From: Leptolyngbya sp. BC1307
GTDB lineage: Bacteria > Cyanobacteriota > Cyanobacteriia > Phormidesmidales > Phormidesmidaceae
Direction of reading: 5' to 3'
Assembly: GCF_002286735.1 (NCBI RefSeq)
Contig: NZ_NRTA01000027.1
Span: 1-56,856 of the forward strand
Length of the DNA stretch: 56,856 nucleotides
Of this stretch, positions 26,757 to 35,747 are shown piece by piece. The position numbers and the translations under genes are program-made. The notes under the pieces are model-generated. The model was not told the origin of the DNA. It did not search any database and saw only the letters and a program-made list of their open reading frames with translations. Every line of letters begins with the position of its first letter. The first letter of the stretch is position 1.

Positions 26757-26791
26757 GCTGTAGGGACACAGCCAAGCTATGCCCCTACAGC
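26757..26791. repeat. Palindromic element in the tuf-rpsJ spacer
   Basis: GCTGTAGGG (26757-26765) and CCCTACAGC (26783-26791) are a perfect 9-bp inverted repeat. Inside, ACACAGC and GCTATGC continue the pairing with two mismatches around a CAA tip. Palindromes starting GTAGGGGC are common dispersed repeats in cyanobacteria. On the transcript it would form a strong hairpin between tuf and rpsJ, possibly an attenuator or processing site. Confidence 0.7.
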
Positions 26792-26808
26792 GGATTTACG
26801 GGCTGCTC

Positions 26809-28038
26809 CTACTTGGTGATCTTAGAAACAACGCCAGCTCCAACTGTCCGGCCACCTTCACGAATGGCAAAGCGCATCCCCTGCTCAATGGCAATTGGGT
26901 TGATTAGCTTTACATTCATCTTGATGCGATCGCCCGGCATCACCATTTCAGCTTCGCTACCATCATCGGCGGTAAAGCTCTCAATGCTACCGGTCACGTC
27001 CGTTGTCCGCACATAGAACTGAGGCTTATAGCCAGGGAAGAACGGCGTATGACGACCGCCCTCTTCCTTATTCAGCACATATACCTCAGACTCAAACTCG
27101 GTATGAGGGGTAATGCTCTTGGGCTTAGCCAGCACCATACCGCGCTCAATGTCTTCCTTCTGAATACCCCGCAGCAGTACGCCCACGTTGTCGCCAGCCA
27201 TCCCAGAATCCAACGTCTTCTGGAACATCTCTACGCCCGTCACAGTGGTGCTGCGAGTGTCGCGAATACCGACTAGCTCAACCGTTTCGCCCACTTTAAC
27301 GACGCCGCGCTCAATCCGGCCAGTGGCAACAGTACCCCGACCTGTAATCGAGAACACGTCTTCTACCGCCATCAAGAAAGGCTTGTCAACTTCGCGCTCA
27401 GGCGTGGGAATGTAGGCATCAACCTCATCCATCAGCGCATGGATTTTATCAACCCATTCGTCATCACCGCGAGCTGTCGTCGGGGTAGCCACCAGCTTTT
27501 CAACCGCCTTCAGCGCAGAACCTGCGGTAATGGGGATATCGTCGCCAGGGAAGTCATAAGAACTCAACAGCTCACGAACTTCTAGCTCAACAAGCTCTAG
27601 CAGCTCTTCGTCATCGACTTGATCTTGCTTGTTCAAGAAAACGACGATGTTGGGTACACCAACCTGACCCGCTAGCAGAATGTGCTCACGGGTTTGGGGC
27701 ATCGGGCCATCTGCTGCAGATACCACCAAAATAGCGCCGTCCATCTGAGCTGCACCGGTGATCATGTTTTTTACATAGTCAGCGTGGCCAGGACAGTCAA
27801 CGTGGGCATAGTGACGAGCTTCGGTCTCATACTCTACGTGAGCGGTGTTAATCGTAATACCGCGCGCTTTCTCCTCAGGAGCCGCGTCAATTTCATCGTA
27901 GCGTTGGGCTTTACCGCTGCCACCAGCTGCTAGTGCCATCGTGATAGCTGCAGTCAGCGTTGTTTTACCGTGGTCAACGTGGCCAATAGTGCCAATATTG
28001 ACGTGGGGTTTGCTTCTTTCAAATTTTGCGCGTGCCAT
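26809..28038 (-). CDS. tufA: Elongation factor Tu
   Basis: This GTPase brings aminoacyl-tRNA to the ribosome. At 409 residues it has P-loop [10 protein letters not shown], switch [14 protein letters not shown], the guanine-specificity motif NKQDQVDD and domains II and III with [18 protein letters not shown] and the C-terminal [15 protein letters not shown]. It is preceded by fusA with 26 nt between them. Confidence 0.99.
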   Translation of the reverse strand: MARAKFERSKPHVNIGTIGHVDHGKTTLTAAITMALAAGGSGKAQRYDEIDAAPEEKARGITINTAHVEYETEARHYAHVDCPGHADYVKNMITGAAQMDGAILVVSAADGPMPQTREHILLAGQVGVPNIVVFLNKQDQVDDEELLELVELEVRELLSSYDFPGDDIPITAGSALKAVEKLVATPTTARGDDEWVDKIHALMDEVDAYIPTPEREVDKPFLMAVEDVFSITGRGTVATGRIERGVVKVGETVELVGIRDTRSTTVTGVEMFQKTLDSGMAGDNVGVLLRGIQKEDIERGMVLAKPKSITPHTEFESEVYVLNKEEGGRHTPFFPGYKPQFYVRTTDVTGSIESFTADDGSEAEMVMPGDRIKMNVKLINPIAIEQGMRFAIREGGRTVGAGVVSKITK

Positions 28039-28064
28039 GAATTTTTCTGTGTTCCTAAAACTAA

Positions 28065-30140
28065 CTATGCGTTCCCTTTGTTTCTGGCGATGATCGCCTC
28101 AGCCACACTACGCGGAACTTCCTCGTACTGACTGAACTCCATAGAGAAGATGCCTCTTCCCTGAGTTTTGGAGCGGATGTCGGTCGCGTAACCAAACATC
28201 TCGGCCAAAGGTACCTGGGCGGCAACCTTGGTGATACCGTCGTCAGACCCCATCCCCTCAATCTGGCCGCGACGGGAGTTGAGATCTCCCATCACATCTC
28301 CGAGGAAGTCTTCTGGAGCTTCCACTTCGACCTTCATCATGGGTTCCAAAAGAACCGGAGATGCCTTCATCACTGCTTCTTTGACTGCCATAGAGCCAGC
28401 AATTTTGAATGCCATCTCCGAGGAGTCAACGTCGTGATAAGAACCATCCACCAATGTAACCTTTACATCAATTAATGGATATCCGGCTAGAATACCAGAT
28501 TCACAAGCCTCTTTCATGCCTTGCTCGGCTGGGCTAATGAATTCTTTTGGGATAGTCCCCCCCACAATTTTACTGATAAATTCGAACCCAGAGCCTTGCT
28601 CAGCCGGCTCCAGCTCAATCACGACGTGACCGTACTGGCCCTTGCCGCCGCTCTGCCTGACGAATTTACCTTCTGCCTTGGCCGGTTTGACAATCGTCTC
28701 ACGGTAGGCAACCTGGGGAGCACCAATATTCGCCTCCACCTTAAACTCTCGCAGCATGCGATTGACCAAGATATCGAGGTGAAGCTCTCCCATACCCGCA
28801 ATTACGGTCTGGTTGGTCTCCGGGTCAATGCTAACTCTAAAGGTGGGGTCTTCTTCAGAGAGAGACTGCAGCGCCTTTGAGAGCTTCTCCATATCCTGCT
28901 TGGTTCTGGGCTCTACAGCTACCGAAATCACCGGCTCTGGAATATAGAGGGATTCCAGCACAATCGGATTGTCCGCATCGCAGATCGTATCTCCTGTGAA
29001 GGTCTCCTTCAGCCCCAGGGCCGCCCCTAAGTCGCCTGCTCGCATCTCGTCAACTTCGATCCGCTCATCGGCTTTGAGAATAATCAGCCGCGAGATTCTC
29101 TCCTTTTTATCCTTCGTAGAGTTGTATACGTAGCTGCCCTTTTTAAGCACCCCCGAATAAACTCGAATAAACGTTAACCGACCGTAGGGATCAGCCATGA
29201 TTTTGAAGGCCAAAGCCGCTGCCGGGGCCTCATCGCTCGCTGCCCGGGTGCCGGTCTCACCATTGGGCAGCAAACCCTGAATAGCCGGCACCTCAGGCGG
29301 AGAGGGTAGATAGTCTACTACCGCGTCCAACAGTAGCTGCACGCCTTTATTCTTAAAGGCTGAGCCGCACAGCATTGGCACCATATTGTCTTGAATGGTC
29401 GCCTTTCGAACACCCGCCATCAGTGTCTCTGGCGAGATTTCTTCGCCCTCAAGATAGCGCTCCATCAGGGCATCGTCGGCTTCAGCGACTGCTTCTACCA
29501 GGATAGTCCGATATTCCTGAGCCTTGGCCTCTACTTCTACCGGAATATCGGTTACCTGAATATCGGTGCCCAGATCGTTGGTGTAGAGGTGGGCTCTCAT
29601 GGTCACCAGGTCAACGACACCTCGAAACCCATCTTCAGCGCCAATCGGAATTTGTAAAGGCACAGCTTTAGCCCGCAGCCGATCTCTGACCTGCTCGTAG
29701 ACCTTAAAGAAGTTCGCCCCGGTTCTATCCATTTTGTTGACAAAGGCGATGCGCGGCACCTTATAGCGATCAGCCTGTCGCCAAACTGTTTCAGACTGAG
29801 GCTGCACGCCGCCTACAGAACAGAACACGGCAACCACACCATCTAAAACGCGCATGGACCGCTCTACTTCAATTGTGAAGTCAACATGTCCGGGCGTATC
29901 AATGATATTGATTTGGTGATCGCGCCATGTAGTAGAGATAGCCGCAGCAGTGATGGTAATCCCCCGCTCCTTCTCCTGCTCCATCCAGTCGGTAACCGCA
30001 TTACCGTCATGAACTTCACCAATTTTGTGGACGACTCCCGAATAGAAGAGAATTCGCTCTGTCGTCGTCGTCTTGCCTGCGTCAATGTGAGCGGCAATGC
30101 CAATGTTTCTAACGCTTTCTAATGGGGTTGTACGTGCCAC
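28065..30140 (-). CDS. fusA: Elongation factor G
   Basis: This translocase GTPase shows P-loop [15 protein letters not shown], switch [18 protein letters not shown], the [10 protein letters not shown] motif and domain IV with [12 protein letters not shown] place the start at the GTG at 30140, giving the canonical [20 protein letters not shown] and 691 residues, with GAGG 7 nt upstream; another GTG lies two codons before it. It follows rpsG by 184 nt. Confidence 0.98.
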   Translation of the reverse strand: MARTTPLESVRNIGIAAHIDAGKTTTTERILFYSGVVHKIGEVHDGNAVTDWMEQEKERGITITAAAISTTWRDHQINIIDTPGHVDFTIEVERSMRVLDGVVAVFCSVGGVQPQSETVWRQADRYKVPRIAFVNKMDRTGANFFKVYEQVRDRLRAKAVPLQIPIGAEDGFRGVVDLVTMRAHLYTNDLGTDIQVTDIPVEVEAKAQEYRTILVEAVAEADDALMERYLEGEEISPETLMAGVRKATIQDNMVPMLCGSAFKNKGVQLLLDAVVDYLPSPPEVPAIQGLLPNGETGTRAASDEAPAAALAFKIMADPYGRLTFIRVYSGVLKKGSYVYNSTKDKKERISRLIILKADERIEVDEMRAGDLGAALGLKETFTGDTICDADNPIVLESLYIPEPVISVAVEPRTKQDMEKLSKALQSLSEEDPTFRVSIDPETNQTVIAGMGELHLDILVNRMLREFKVEANIGAPQVAYRETIVKPAKAEGKFVRQSGGKGQYGHVVIELEPAEQGSGFEFISKIVGGTIPKEFISPAEQGMKEACESGILAGYPLIDVKVTLVDGSYHDVDSSEMAFKIAGSMAVKEAVMKASPVLLEPMMKVEVEAPEDFLGDVMGDLNSRRGQIEGMGSDDGITKVAAQVPLAEMFGYATDIRSKTQGRGIFSMEFSQYEEVPRSVAEAIIARNKGNA

Positions 30141-30324
30141 AATCACCTCTTTGCAGATATCTACAGAGTAAAAATTATCTGCAGTAAAACTATTATAAAA
30201 ATTACTGAGAAAAATTACTCAGGAAGTTTGCTGGCGTGCTCGACCGACAACGCCGCCTAATAAAGCGTCCAAAAGAAAGCGCGGTCAAAGAGTACCGCAG
30301 CATAAGGGCTTGAGCCAAACAGAC

Positions 30325-30795
30325 TCAGTAGCGGTAGTGGGCAAATGCCTTGTTGGCCTCAGCCATACGATGGGTTTCTTCCCGTTTACGAACTGCCCCC
30401 CCGGTTTCGTTGGCCGCGTCGATCAGTTCATTAGCCAGCTTCATTGTCATGGTGCGGCCCCCTCGCGAGCGGGAGAACTGAGTCAGCCAGCGCAAAGAAA
30501 GGGCTGTACCCCGCTCTGATCGAACTTCCATCGGCACTTGATAAGTCGCGCCCCCGACCCGGCGGGCTTTGACTTCGACTAGTGGGGTGGCGTTGCGAAC
30601 TGCTTGCTCGAAGACCTCAAGCGGATCGCTGCCGGTGCGCTCTTCAATCACCTTGAAGGCACCGTAAATAATTTTATTAGCTAGAGATTTTTTGCCGCTG
30701 AGCATGATTCGACGAGACATCATGCTGACCAGACGACTGTTGTATACGGAGTCCGGGGGGACGGTGCGCTTTTGAGCGGCAGAACGACGAGACAT
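30325..30795 (-). CDS. rpsG: 30S ribosomal protein S7
   Basis: S7 nucleates assembly of the 30S head. The 156 residues begin [20 protein letters not shown] and include [38 protein letters not shown] and the C-terminal [16 protein letters not shown]. In E. coli, S7 represses its own operon by binding the rpsL-rpsG junction; here that junction is unusually long (414 nt). Confidence 0.98.
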   Translation of the reverse strand: MSRRSAAQKRTVPPDSVYNSRLVSMMSRRIMLSGKKSLANKIIYGAFKVIEERTGSDPLEVFEQAVRNATPLVEVKARRVGGATYQVPMEVRSERGTALSLRWLTQFSRSRGGRTMTMKLANELIDAANETGGAVRKREETHRMAEANKAFAHYRY

Positions 30796-31209
30796 GAGGT
30801 TTTAACCCTTGTAGATAGTGTGAAAGTTTAGACAGCCAGAAGATGATTTTTTGTGCGCTTTCTTGCGCACATTTAGCGCGGTTCTCGGTGGATAAAGCAG
30901 CTCATTGCCTTCGCCCTAGCTAAACTCTGTACAAATACGCAACGAACCTGTGGACGCTGATATCGGGGAGCATCAGCATTACTCGCTTCGATCAGGTACA
31001 CCAGCTGTATTGAGAGATTCAGCTTTCTCTACTTTAGGGCTCAGGGATTTAGGGCTCAGGAACTATCAGCTTCTTAACTTTTTGAAGGAATACCGACTAT
31101 AGCTCAATACTGAACAGATTACCTGAGCATCGGCCGCATTCTACGTCGCTCTCATGATGGCGATTAGTGGCGATCGCGGCCCGCCCGGCACTCGATCCCT
31201 TAAGCTCCT
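30796..31209 (-). promoter_or_regulatory. Long rpsL-rpsG spacer with hairpin and 15-bp repeat
   Basis: The 414-nt gap within the str operon has no gene. It carries a hairpin TGTGCGC/GCGCACA (30852-30858 with 30865-30871, loop of 6) close to rpsG, and two direct copies of TTTAGGGCTCAGG (31033-31045 and 31048-31060, period 15). A HIP1 site sits near 31170. It may hold a second promoter or an S7-responsive control element; neither is proven. Confidence 0.45.
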
Positions 31210-31590
31210 TTAGGAAGCGGCTTTAGGCCGCTTCGCGCCATACTTAGAGCGACTCTGACGGCGGTCTTTAACGCCTGCAGTGTCCAAAGTGCCGCGAATA
31301 ATGTGATAGCGAACACCCGGCAGATCTTTAACCCGACCGCCGCGAATCATGACGACCGAATGCTCCTGCAGGTTGTGGCCGATGCCGGGGATGTAGGCAG
31401 TGACCTCAAACCCAGAGGTGAGACGAACCCGGGCGACCTTTCTCAAAGCCGAGTTAGGCTTTTTGGGCGTGGTTGTATACACGCGAGTGCAAACGCCGCG
31501 ACGCTGAGGACAGCTCTTAAGGGCTGGAGACTTGGTTTTTTTAGTTAGCTTGTTGCGCTCAGTGCGGATGAGCTGTTGAATCGTAGGCAT
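31210..31590 (-). CDS. rpsL: 30S ribosomal protein S12
   Basis: S12 is the decoding-centre protein. The true start is the ATG at 31590 ([20 protein letters not shown]); nine upstream codons in frame are not conserved. It has 126 residues, with [36 protein letters not shown] and [20 protein letters not shown], the loops where streptomycin resistance maps. The C-terminal [14 protein letters not shown] is typical of cyanobacteria. Confidence 0.98.
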   Translation of the reverse strand: MPTIQQLIRTERNKLTKKTKSPALKSCPQRRGVCTRVYTTTPKKPNSALRKVARVRLTSGFEVTAYIPGIGHNLQEHSVVMIRGGRVKDLPGVRYHIIRGTLDTAGVKDRRQSRSKYGAKRPKAAS

Positions 31591-31816
31591 ATAGGGCGGG
31601 GGTAAGTTACTCCGCAAAATAAATTGACATGAGATCTGATACTATCAATTAGATTTTTACCTTGTCAATCTAACTGAGCGGATATTTAGAAATTGTTGGG
31701 CAAAAACGGCAAAAATTCGAGCTGGCAGGACTCAAAATGCTTTATTTTTTTGAGGAGCGGATTACTATCCGCTGCAAGCCGATCCGTTTACTTACTGAAT
31801 GCTAACTCACTGAATG

Positions 31817-32152
31817 CTATAGATTTTGACCGATAGAAAAAGCATATCCACAGCGGCAGCTTTCAGTCGCCAGGGGATTGTCAAAGCGAAAAGCCCCGCC
31901 CATCAGGTCTTCAGAAAAATCGATTTTGAGATCGCGAATGTAGTCAAAGCGATCGCGCTTCACTACTAGCCGAATGTCTTCAAAATCATGGATATCGTCA
32001 TCGTCCGCGACGGCATGGTCAAGCGCCAGGATATAGGCCCATTGAGCGCAGCTACTAGGCTGTAGCCCCAGCCGAAAAAGGGCGTCAGGCTGCTGCTGAC
32101 GCTGACGCAGTCGGTTGATTTCTTGGCGGGCGGCGGGCGTAAGCTGAATCAT
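31817..32152 (-). CDS. IscA/HesB family iron-sulfur accessory protein
   Basis: This 111-residue A-type carrier-like protein keeps the three iron-sulfur ligand cysteines at canonical positions 35, 99 and 101 (PSSCAQ and ESCRCGYAF). It starts MIQLTPAARQEINRLRQRQQ. The usual SxGCSG context around Cys35 is replaced by LGLQPSSCAQWAY and the final motif is CRCGYAF, so it is a divergent member. It lies 227 nt upstream of rpsL on the same strand and may have its own role in cluster transfer. Confidence 0.88.
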   Translation of the reverse strand: MIQLTPAARQEINRLRQRQQQPDALFRLGLQPSSCAQWAYILALDHAVADDDDIHDFEDIRLVVKRDRFDYIRDLKIDFSEDLMGGAFRFDNPLATESCRCGYAFSIGQNL

Positions 32153-32283
32153 CTAGAGCTGGCAGTCAGATAGTTGGCAGTCAGGAAAGGGAGGGCGATC
32201 ACTGTCGCCGCTAGCAGCTCGCACAGCAAACCGAGTCACTAACACTATTATACGGGCTGATGAAGCCAGAGGAAAGTATGCGC

Positions 32284-32315
32284 AAAAAAGAGGGGACACT
32301 GCTTAGCATCCCCTC
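32284..32315 (-). terminator. Rho-independent-type terminator after the cupin gene
   Basis: On the minus strand a stem GAGGGGA (32315-32309) pairs perfectly with TCCCCTC (32296-32290), with a 12-nt loop, and is followed by TTTTTT (32289-32284). It lies 97 nt after the cupin gene stop. Confidence 0.85.
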
Positions 32316-32411
32316 AGGGTCGATTGCCTATTGGCTCTTTGTCTCTACTTTTTGGACTCTGGCTTGGACAGAACTCAATAGTCCATAGCGCCGATCTTCT
32401 ACAGCGCCGAT

Positions 32412-32825
32412 CTACTTAGCATCGCGGGCGTAGTCATCCTGATAGCGAGTGATGTCGTCCTCACCAAGGTATTCGCCGTTTTGGACTTCGATGAGTACGA
32501 GCGGAATCACACCTGAATTTTCCAGGCGGTGAGTGGTGCAAGCAGGTACATAGGTAGACTGGTTGGTGCAGAGCATCATCTCTTTCTCGCCGCAGGTGAC
32601 CTTAGCCGTCCCGGAGACGACGATCCAGTGCTCGCTGCGGTGGTGGTGCATTTGCAAGCTGAGGCGGTGACCGGGCTTAACTTCAATGCGTTTGATTTTG
32701 TAGCCCTGACCCTCTTCTAAGACGGTAAATGAGCCCCAGGGTCGAAGTTCAGTTGCGGCCACGCCTTCAAAGCTTTTGGTATCGGCGGGCTTGGCGGGCT
32801 TGGTGCGTTCTTGAGTTTGAACCAT
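32412..32825 (-). CDS. Cupin protein, type II mannose-6-phosphate isomerase-like
   Basis: The 137-residue protein is a single cupin: RPWGSFTVLEEGQGYKIKRI, GHRLSLQMHHHRSEHWIVVS (metal-binding His/Glu set), GTAKVTCGEKEMMLCTNQST, and HRLENSGVIPLVLIEVQNGE as the second cupin motif. This matches the C-terminal domain of the type II mannose-6-phosphate isomerase/GDP-mannose pyrophosphorylase family standing alone. It probably isomerises sugar phosphates for GDP-mannose and polysaccharide synthesis. No nucleotidyltransferase gene is adjacent. Confidence 0.9.
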   Translation of the reverse strand: MVQTQERTKPAKPADTKSFEGVAATELRPWGSFTVLEEGQGYKIKRIEVKPGHRLSLQMHHHRSEHWIVVSGTAKVTCGEKEMMLCTNQSTYVPACTTHRLENSGVIPLVLIEVQNGEYLGEDDITRYQDDYARDAK

Positions 32826-33135
32826 GATAGTCTTGCTCTCCTTAGGTTAAAGACTGTAGGAATATAGCTGAGATAAATACGGCGCTGAAAGCTGAGAAAA
32901 GGGTAATGGGTCTCATGGCAGTCTTGTGGCTAAGAGCGCCAAGCTGCTAGTTATTCACTCTAAAATCTTCAATGCTGGTTGATTCTAACAGCGCCCTTCC
33001 CCTGTCTGTAAAGTGGCGAAAGCGACGAAAGGGCATTCTCTATCGAGTCTTCATCCGCATTAACTCAGATTAAAGCCGGGATGAACCGCTGCGTTAGCCA
33101 GAGGTATTACCGAGACCTGCCTGACCGACATCAAA
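32826..33135. other. Spacer between cupin and phosphodiester glycosidase genes
   Basis: About 310 nt without a plausible gene. It must hold the cupin promoter on the minus strand. I see no clear hairpin terminator for the upstream glycosidase gene. Confidence 0.4.
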
Positions 33136-33163
33136 CTCTATCGACCTAACTCTATCGACCTAA
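33136..33163. repeat. Exact 14-bp tandem duplication across a stop codon
   Basis: CTCTATCGACCTAA occurs twice in direct succession (33136-33149, 33150-33163). The right copy contains the last codons and TAG stop of the glycosidase gene on the minus strand, so the left copy repeats the same codons and stop beyond the end of the gene. Confidence 0.9.
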
Positions 33164-35119
33164 GATGAATAGCCCAATGCCGTTATTGACCCTGGCAGCA
33201 GTACGGGGCGACCGATTGAGCAGCTGACCACCCAGGTAAAAGCTAGAGGAGCTGCCGCCATCTAGATTAAGGGCATCCACAGCGCCGAGCTGCTGCATGA
33301 TTTGTGCGGTTTCGGCTAAAGTCGGCCCTCGCCCGCCGACCCGGTCATGCATGGTAGCGACAATCCAGGTGCCGTCTGCGGTTTTACCCACAGCGGTACG
33401 GGGCGCAGCCCCCTGGATAAAGTTTGTGCTAAAGCCTTCTAGCTGGGGGTCAAGAACGATATTGCGATCGCGAATCAGCAAAGGGCCGCCGCCGATCACA
33501 TTTGGATATTGGTCAAACACCGATGGCTGGCTCTGGCTCGCTAGGGCCAGTCTTGCGCCCGGCGCAAAGCTACCAGCGGCACTGCTGTTGCTGCGCAGCG
33601 TCAGCAGGTAGCCGTCGGTAGGGATCGGTACGCTACCGGTACCGGCCTTGCCTAGAGTCTGCTGAGCAGCGACGGTGTCATTGCGAACAGTCACCACAAT
33701 TTCGTTATCGACAATCGGCGTGTAGGTAGCTCCCCAGTCAGACGTGTAGCGCCCGACACCCGCTCGGACGTAGCCGCTATTGAGCGTGAGCACGGGTAAG
33801 GCTTGACCAGACGCTGTAGTCACCACTTCCGAAAGCGCCAACCGATCCATGACTAAGTCGCCTTGGTCATTCCAGGCCATCGCGCCTCGCCCTAAAATGG
33901 GCCCAGAGATCCAGCGTCCGCCGCTGCGAACTGCGCCGAGCGGCAGTTGATTGTTGCGGTTAAAAAAGCCAGCGTTGACCGCGCCGGATACGCCCTGCCG
34001 CTGCGCCATGGACAGCAGCGGCTCAATGCCGATCGCGCTGTTGGGCGCTGCGCTGATGGGCCGAAGGGCGAGCGTTGCCGGATTAGGCCGGGTCACAAAC
34101 ATGTATACGGGGAAGCGATCGCGGCCCACTGTAATGTATTGCTGCCGCCAGCGCAGACCCGGTGCCCAGGCGATATCTCGCTCGACCATGGCATCCTGGC
34201 GAATGTCGATGACGACTCGGGAGGGGTTACCCGTAGACCAAATTTGAGGACTCGCGCCGTCTTTTGTTTTGATTTTAATGACGGTACGGCCACTCAAAGC
34301 CGCCACGTCTAGCTGAGTCAGCAGGTTGCCCGGCATTGCCCTAAACGCAGACACCATCTGCGGGGTGATTGCCCCGTCAATCGTCACGGTATAGACATCG
34401 GCGGCTTCCATCTGCCAGGTAGCCGGGCCTGTGAGATCGACAACGACGCGATCGCCCCAGGTTTGCCGGCCCTGCCTGACCCCATTAACCCGACTTTGAG
34501 GCAATGTAAGGTCTAGCGTAGTTCCCGCTGCCTGAGCTGTCCAACCCGCGCTGGCGACCAGATTGGTAATGTCTATGTAGCGATTAGTCGCATCCCACCA
34601 GGCAGGCAGAAGCAACGGGGTAGACTGCGTCGGGAACCAGCGAACGGGCTGCTGAGCGGGGTCTGTCGTACTGAGTAACTCAACCCCCATCAGACTGGTC
34701 AGGCTGCCGCTAGAGATACCGATACGACCGTTCTTCTGCTGCCAAAAACCAGTGAGTGCTTGACCATTGAGGCGGATGCGATTGCCCGACAGCTCTGCCC
34801 GGGTATCGTCGGCTCTGGCGACCGGCTGAAATGACTCTATTGGCTGCAGACGGCCCAGGCCAGGCATCACACCAGCACTTAAGCCAGCACTGGGTGAAGC
34901 CATTTGGCTGGGGCGATCGCCTGAACGCCCGCTCAGCCACCAACCGGCTGGCGCTGAGCGGAGACCCACCGAACTCACCACGGCCCAGCCAAGGCTGGTG
35001 AGCAAGCTCAGAGAAATTACCCGGCCTAACAACAGCCGCTTAGGTCGCCGAGCTTGCTGAGAAGAACGCTGGCCCGGCGAGCGCCGCGACCGGATCGGTC
35101 TGTGACGAAGAGATTTCAT
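33152..35119 (-). CDS. Membrane-anchored phosphodiester glycosidase (NAGPA) domain protein
   Basis: The 655-residue protein starts with an arginine-rich cytosolic tail and one hydrophobic anchor (LLLGRVISLSLLTSLGWAVV), so it is exported or anchored in the cytoplasmic membrane. Residues about 110-190 resemble a copper amine oxidase N-terminal-like stalk domain (RIGISSGSLTSLMGVELLS). Residues about 210-315 have an AMIN-like look (DRVVVDLTGPATWQ). The C-terminal 270 residues form the NAGPA domain, with GAVNAGFFNRNNQLPLGAV and the signature ALNLDGGSSSSFYLGGQLLN. The family cleaves phosphodiester-linked sugars; a role in cell-wall or exopolysaccharide metabolism is inferred. Confidence 0.88.
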   Translation of the reverse strand: MKSLRHRPIRSRRSPGQRSSQQARRPKRLLLGRVISLSLLTSLGWAVVSSVGLRSAPAGWWLSGRSGDRPSQMASPSAGLSAGVMPGLGRLQPIESFQPVARADDTRAELSGNRIRLNGQALTGFWQQKNGRIGISSGSLTSLMGVELLSTTDPAQQPVRWFPTQSTPLLLPAWWDATNRYIDITNLVASAGWTAQAAGTTLDLTLPQSRVNGVRQGRQTWGDRVVVDLTGPATWQMEAADVYTVTIDGAITPQMVSAFRAMPGNLLTQLDVAALSGRTVIKIKTKDGASPQIWSTGNPSRVVIDIRQDAMVERDIAWAPGLRWRQQYITVGRDRFPVYMFVTRPNPATLALRPISAAPNSAIGIEPLLSMAQRQGVSGAVNAGFFNRNNQLPLGAVRSGGRWISGPILGRGAMAWNDQGDLVMDRLALSEVVTTASGQALPVLTLNSGYVRAGVGRYTSDWGATYTPIVDNEIVVTVRNDTVAAQQTLGKAGTGSVPIPTDGYLLTLRSNSSAAGSFAPGARLALASQSQPSVFDQYPNVIGGGPLLIRDRNIVLDPQLEGFSTNFIQGAAPRTAVGKTADGTWIVATMHDRVGGRGPTLAETAQIMQQLGAVDALNLDGGSSSSFYLGGQLLNRSPRTAARVNNGIGLFILGR

Positions 35120-35268
35120 TAATTCTTTGAGGGAGATAGCTAAGTAGAGCCGCTAAGCAACTTACTTAACCCCGCTTTCCTTAATTTCTAAATTGGCTGC
35201 GCTTTTGACCTGGTATACCCATTTTCATATCAATAGATATCACTGAGACAGCGCCTTTGTATTCTACG

Positions 35269-35392
35269 AATTTGGCTCAGAGGGCACAGCCCAGTTCTGC
35301 CAGTGATTTTATTGTCAACATAGCGATCGCCGACCAAGATTCAGTCTTGCCGGGTCTCCCGCGACTCTATTTCTATTGAGCTGAGCCAAATT
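35269..35392. mobile_element. Possible 124-bp MITE-like element with 12-bp inverted ends
   Basis: AATTTGGCTCAG (35269-35280) and CTGAGCCAAATT (35381-35392) are perfect 12-bp inverted repeats bounding 124 bp with no coding frame. They lie in the 628-nt spacer upstream of gltS. The interior holds a HIP1 site near 35322. No target-site duplication is evident, so the element may be old, or the ends may simply be a long-range stem. Confidence 0.4.
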
Positions 35393-35671
35393 AATGCACG
35401 CGCTACCGTATTTAAGAATGCGATTTCGCCAATGGCAATACTTTTGATCAAGCGTCTTAACAATGCCGTAAGAACACTGAGAACTCTTCATAAAAACATC
35501 ACGTAATCATGACACGCTGAGCGCTCAGTATGCTAGCCAGTTCGAATCCGCTGGGATCTCTGCAAGATCCAGTACAGCCACCCTAGACAAAAGCGAGACA
35601 AGCAGTCGGCCAATTCACGTTATGAGCGGATATCAGCACCGTCTCAAAGCAAAAAAGGATCGACCGCTCGC

Positions 35672-35700
35672 TTCACTATCCCTTAATATTTCTCTATAAT
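35672..35700 (+). promoter_or_regulatory. Promoter of the glutamate synthase gene
   Basis: TTCACT (35672-35677) and a perfect TATAAT (35695-35700) are separated by 17 nt, a standard sigma-70-type promoter. Transcription would start near 35707, upstream of the GTG at 35748 but just inside the longer TTG reading, which supports the shorter start. I saw no clear GTA-N8-TAC NtcA site at the expected upstream position. Confidence 0.7.
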
Positions 35701-35747
35701 TCTTGTATTCCGGACAGGTAACAGTTTTTTCAGTAGGTGACCCGCGC

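Noticed and set aside
35536-35556. TTCGAATCC resembling a tRNA T-loop upstream of gltS
   Set aside because: The flanking bases do not give a 5-bp T stem and no acceptor, D or anticodon arms can be built around it.
35600-35700. NtcA-type GTA-N8-TAC site expected at a nitrogen-assimilation gene
   Set aside because: No matching sequence is present at the right distance from the -10 box.
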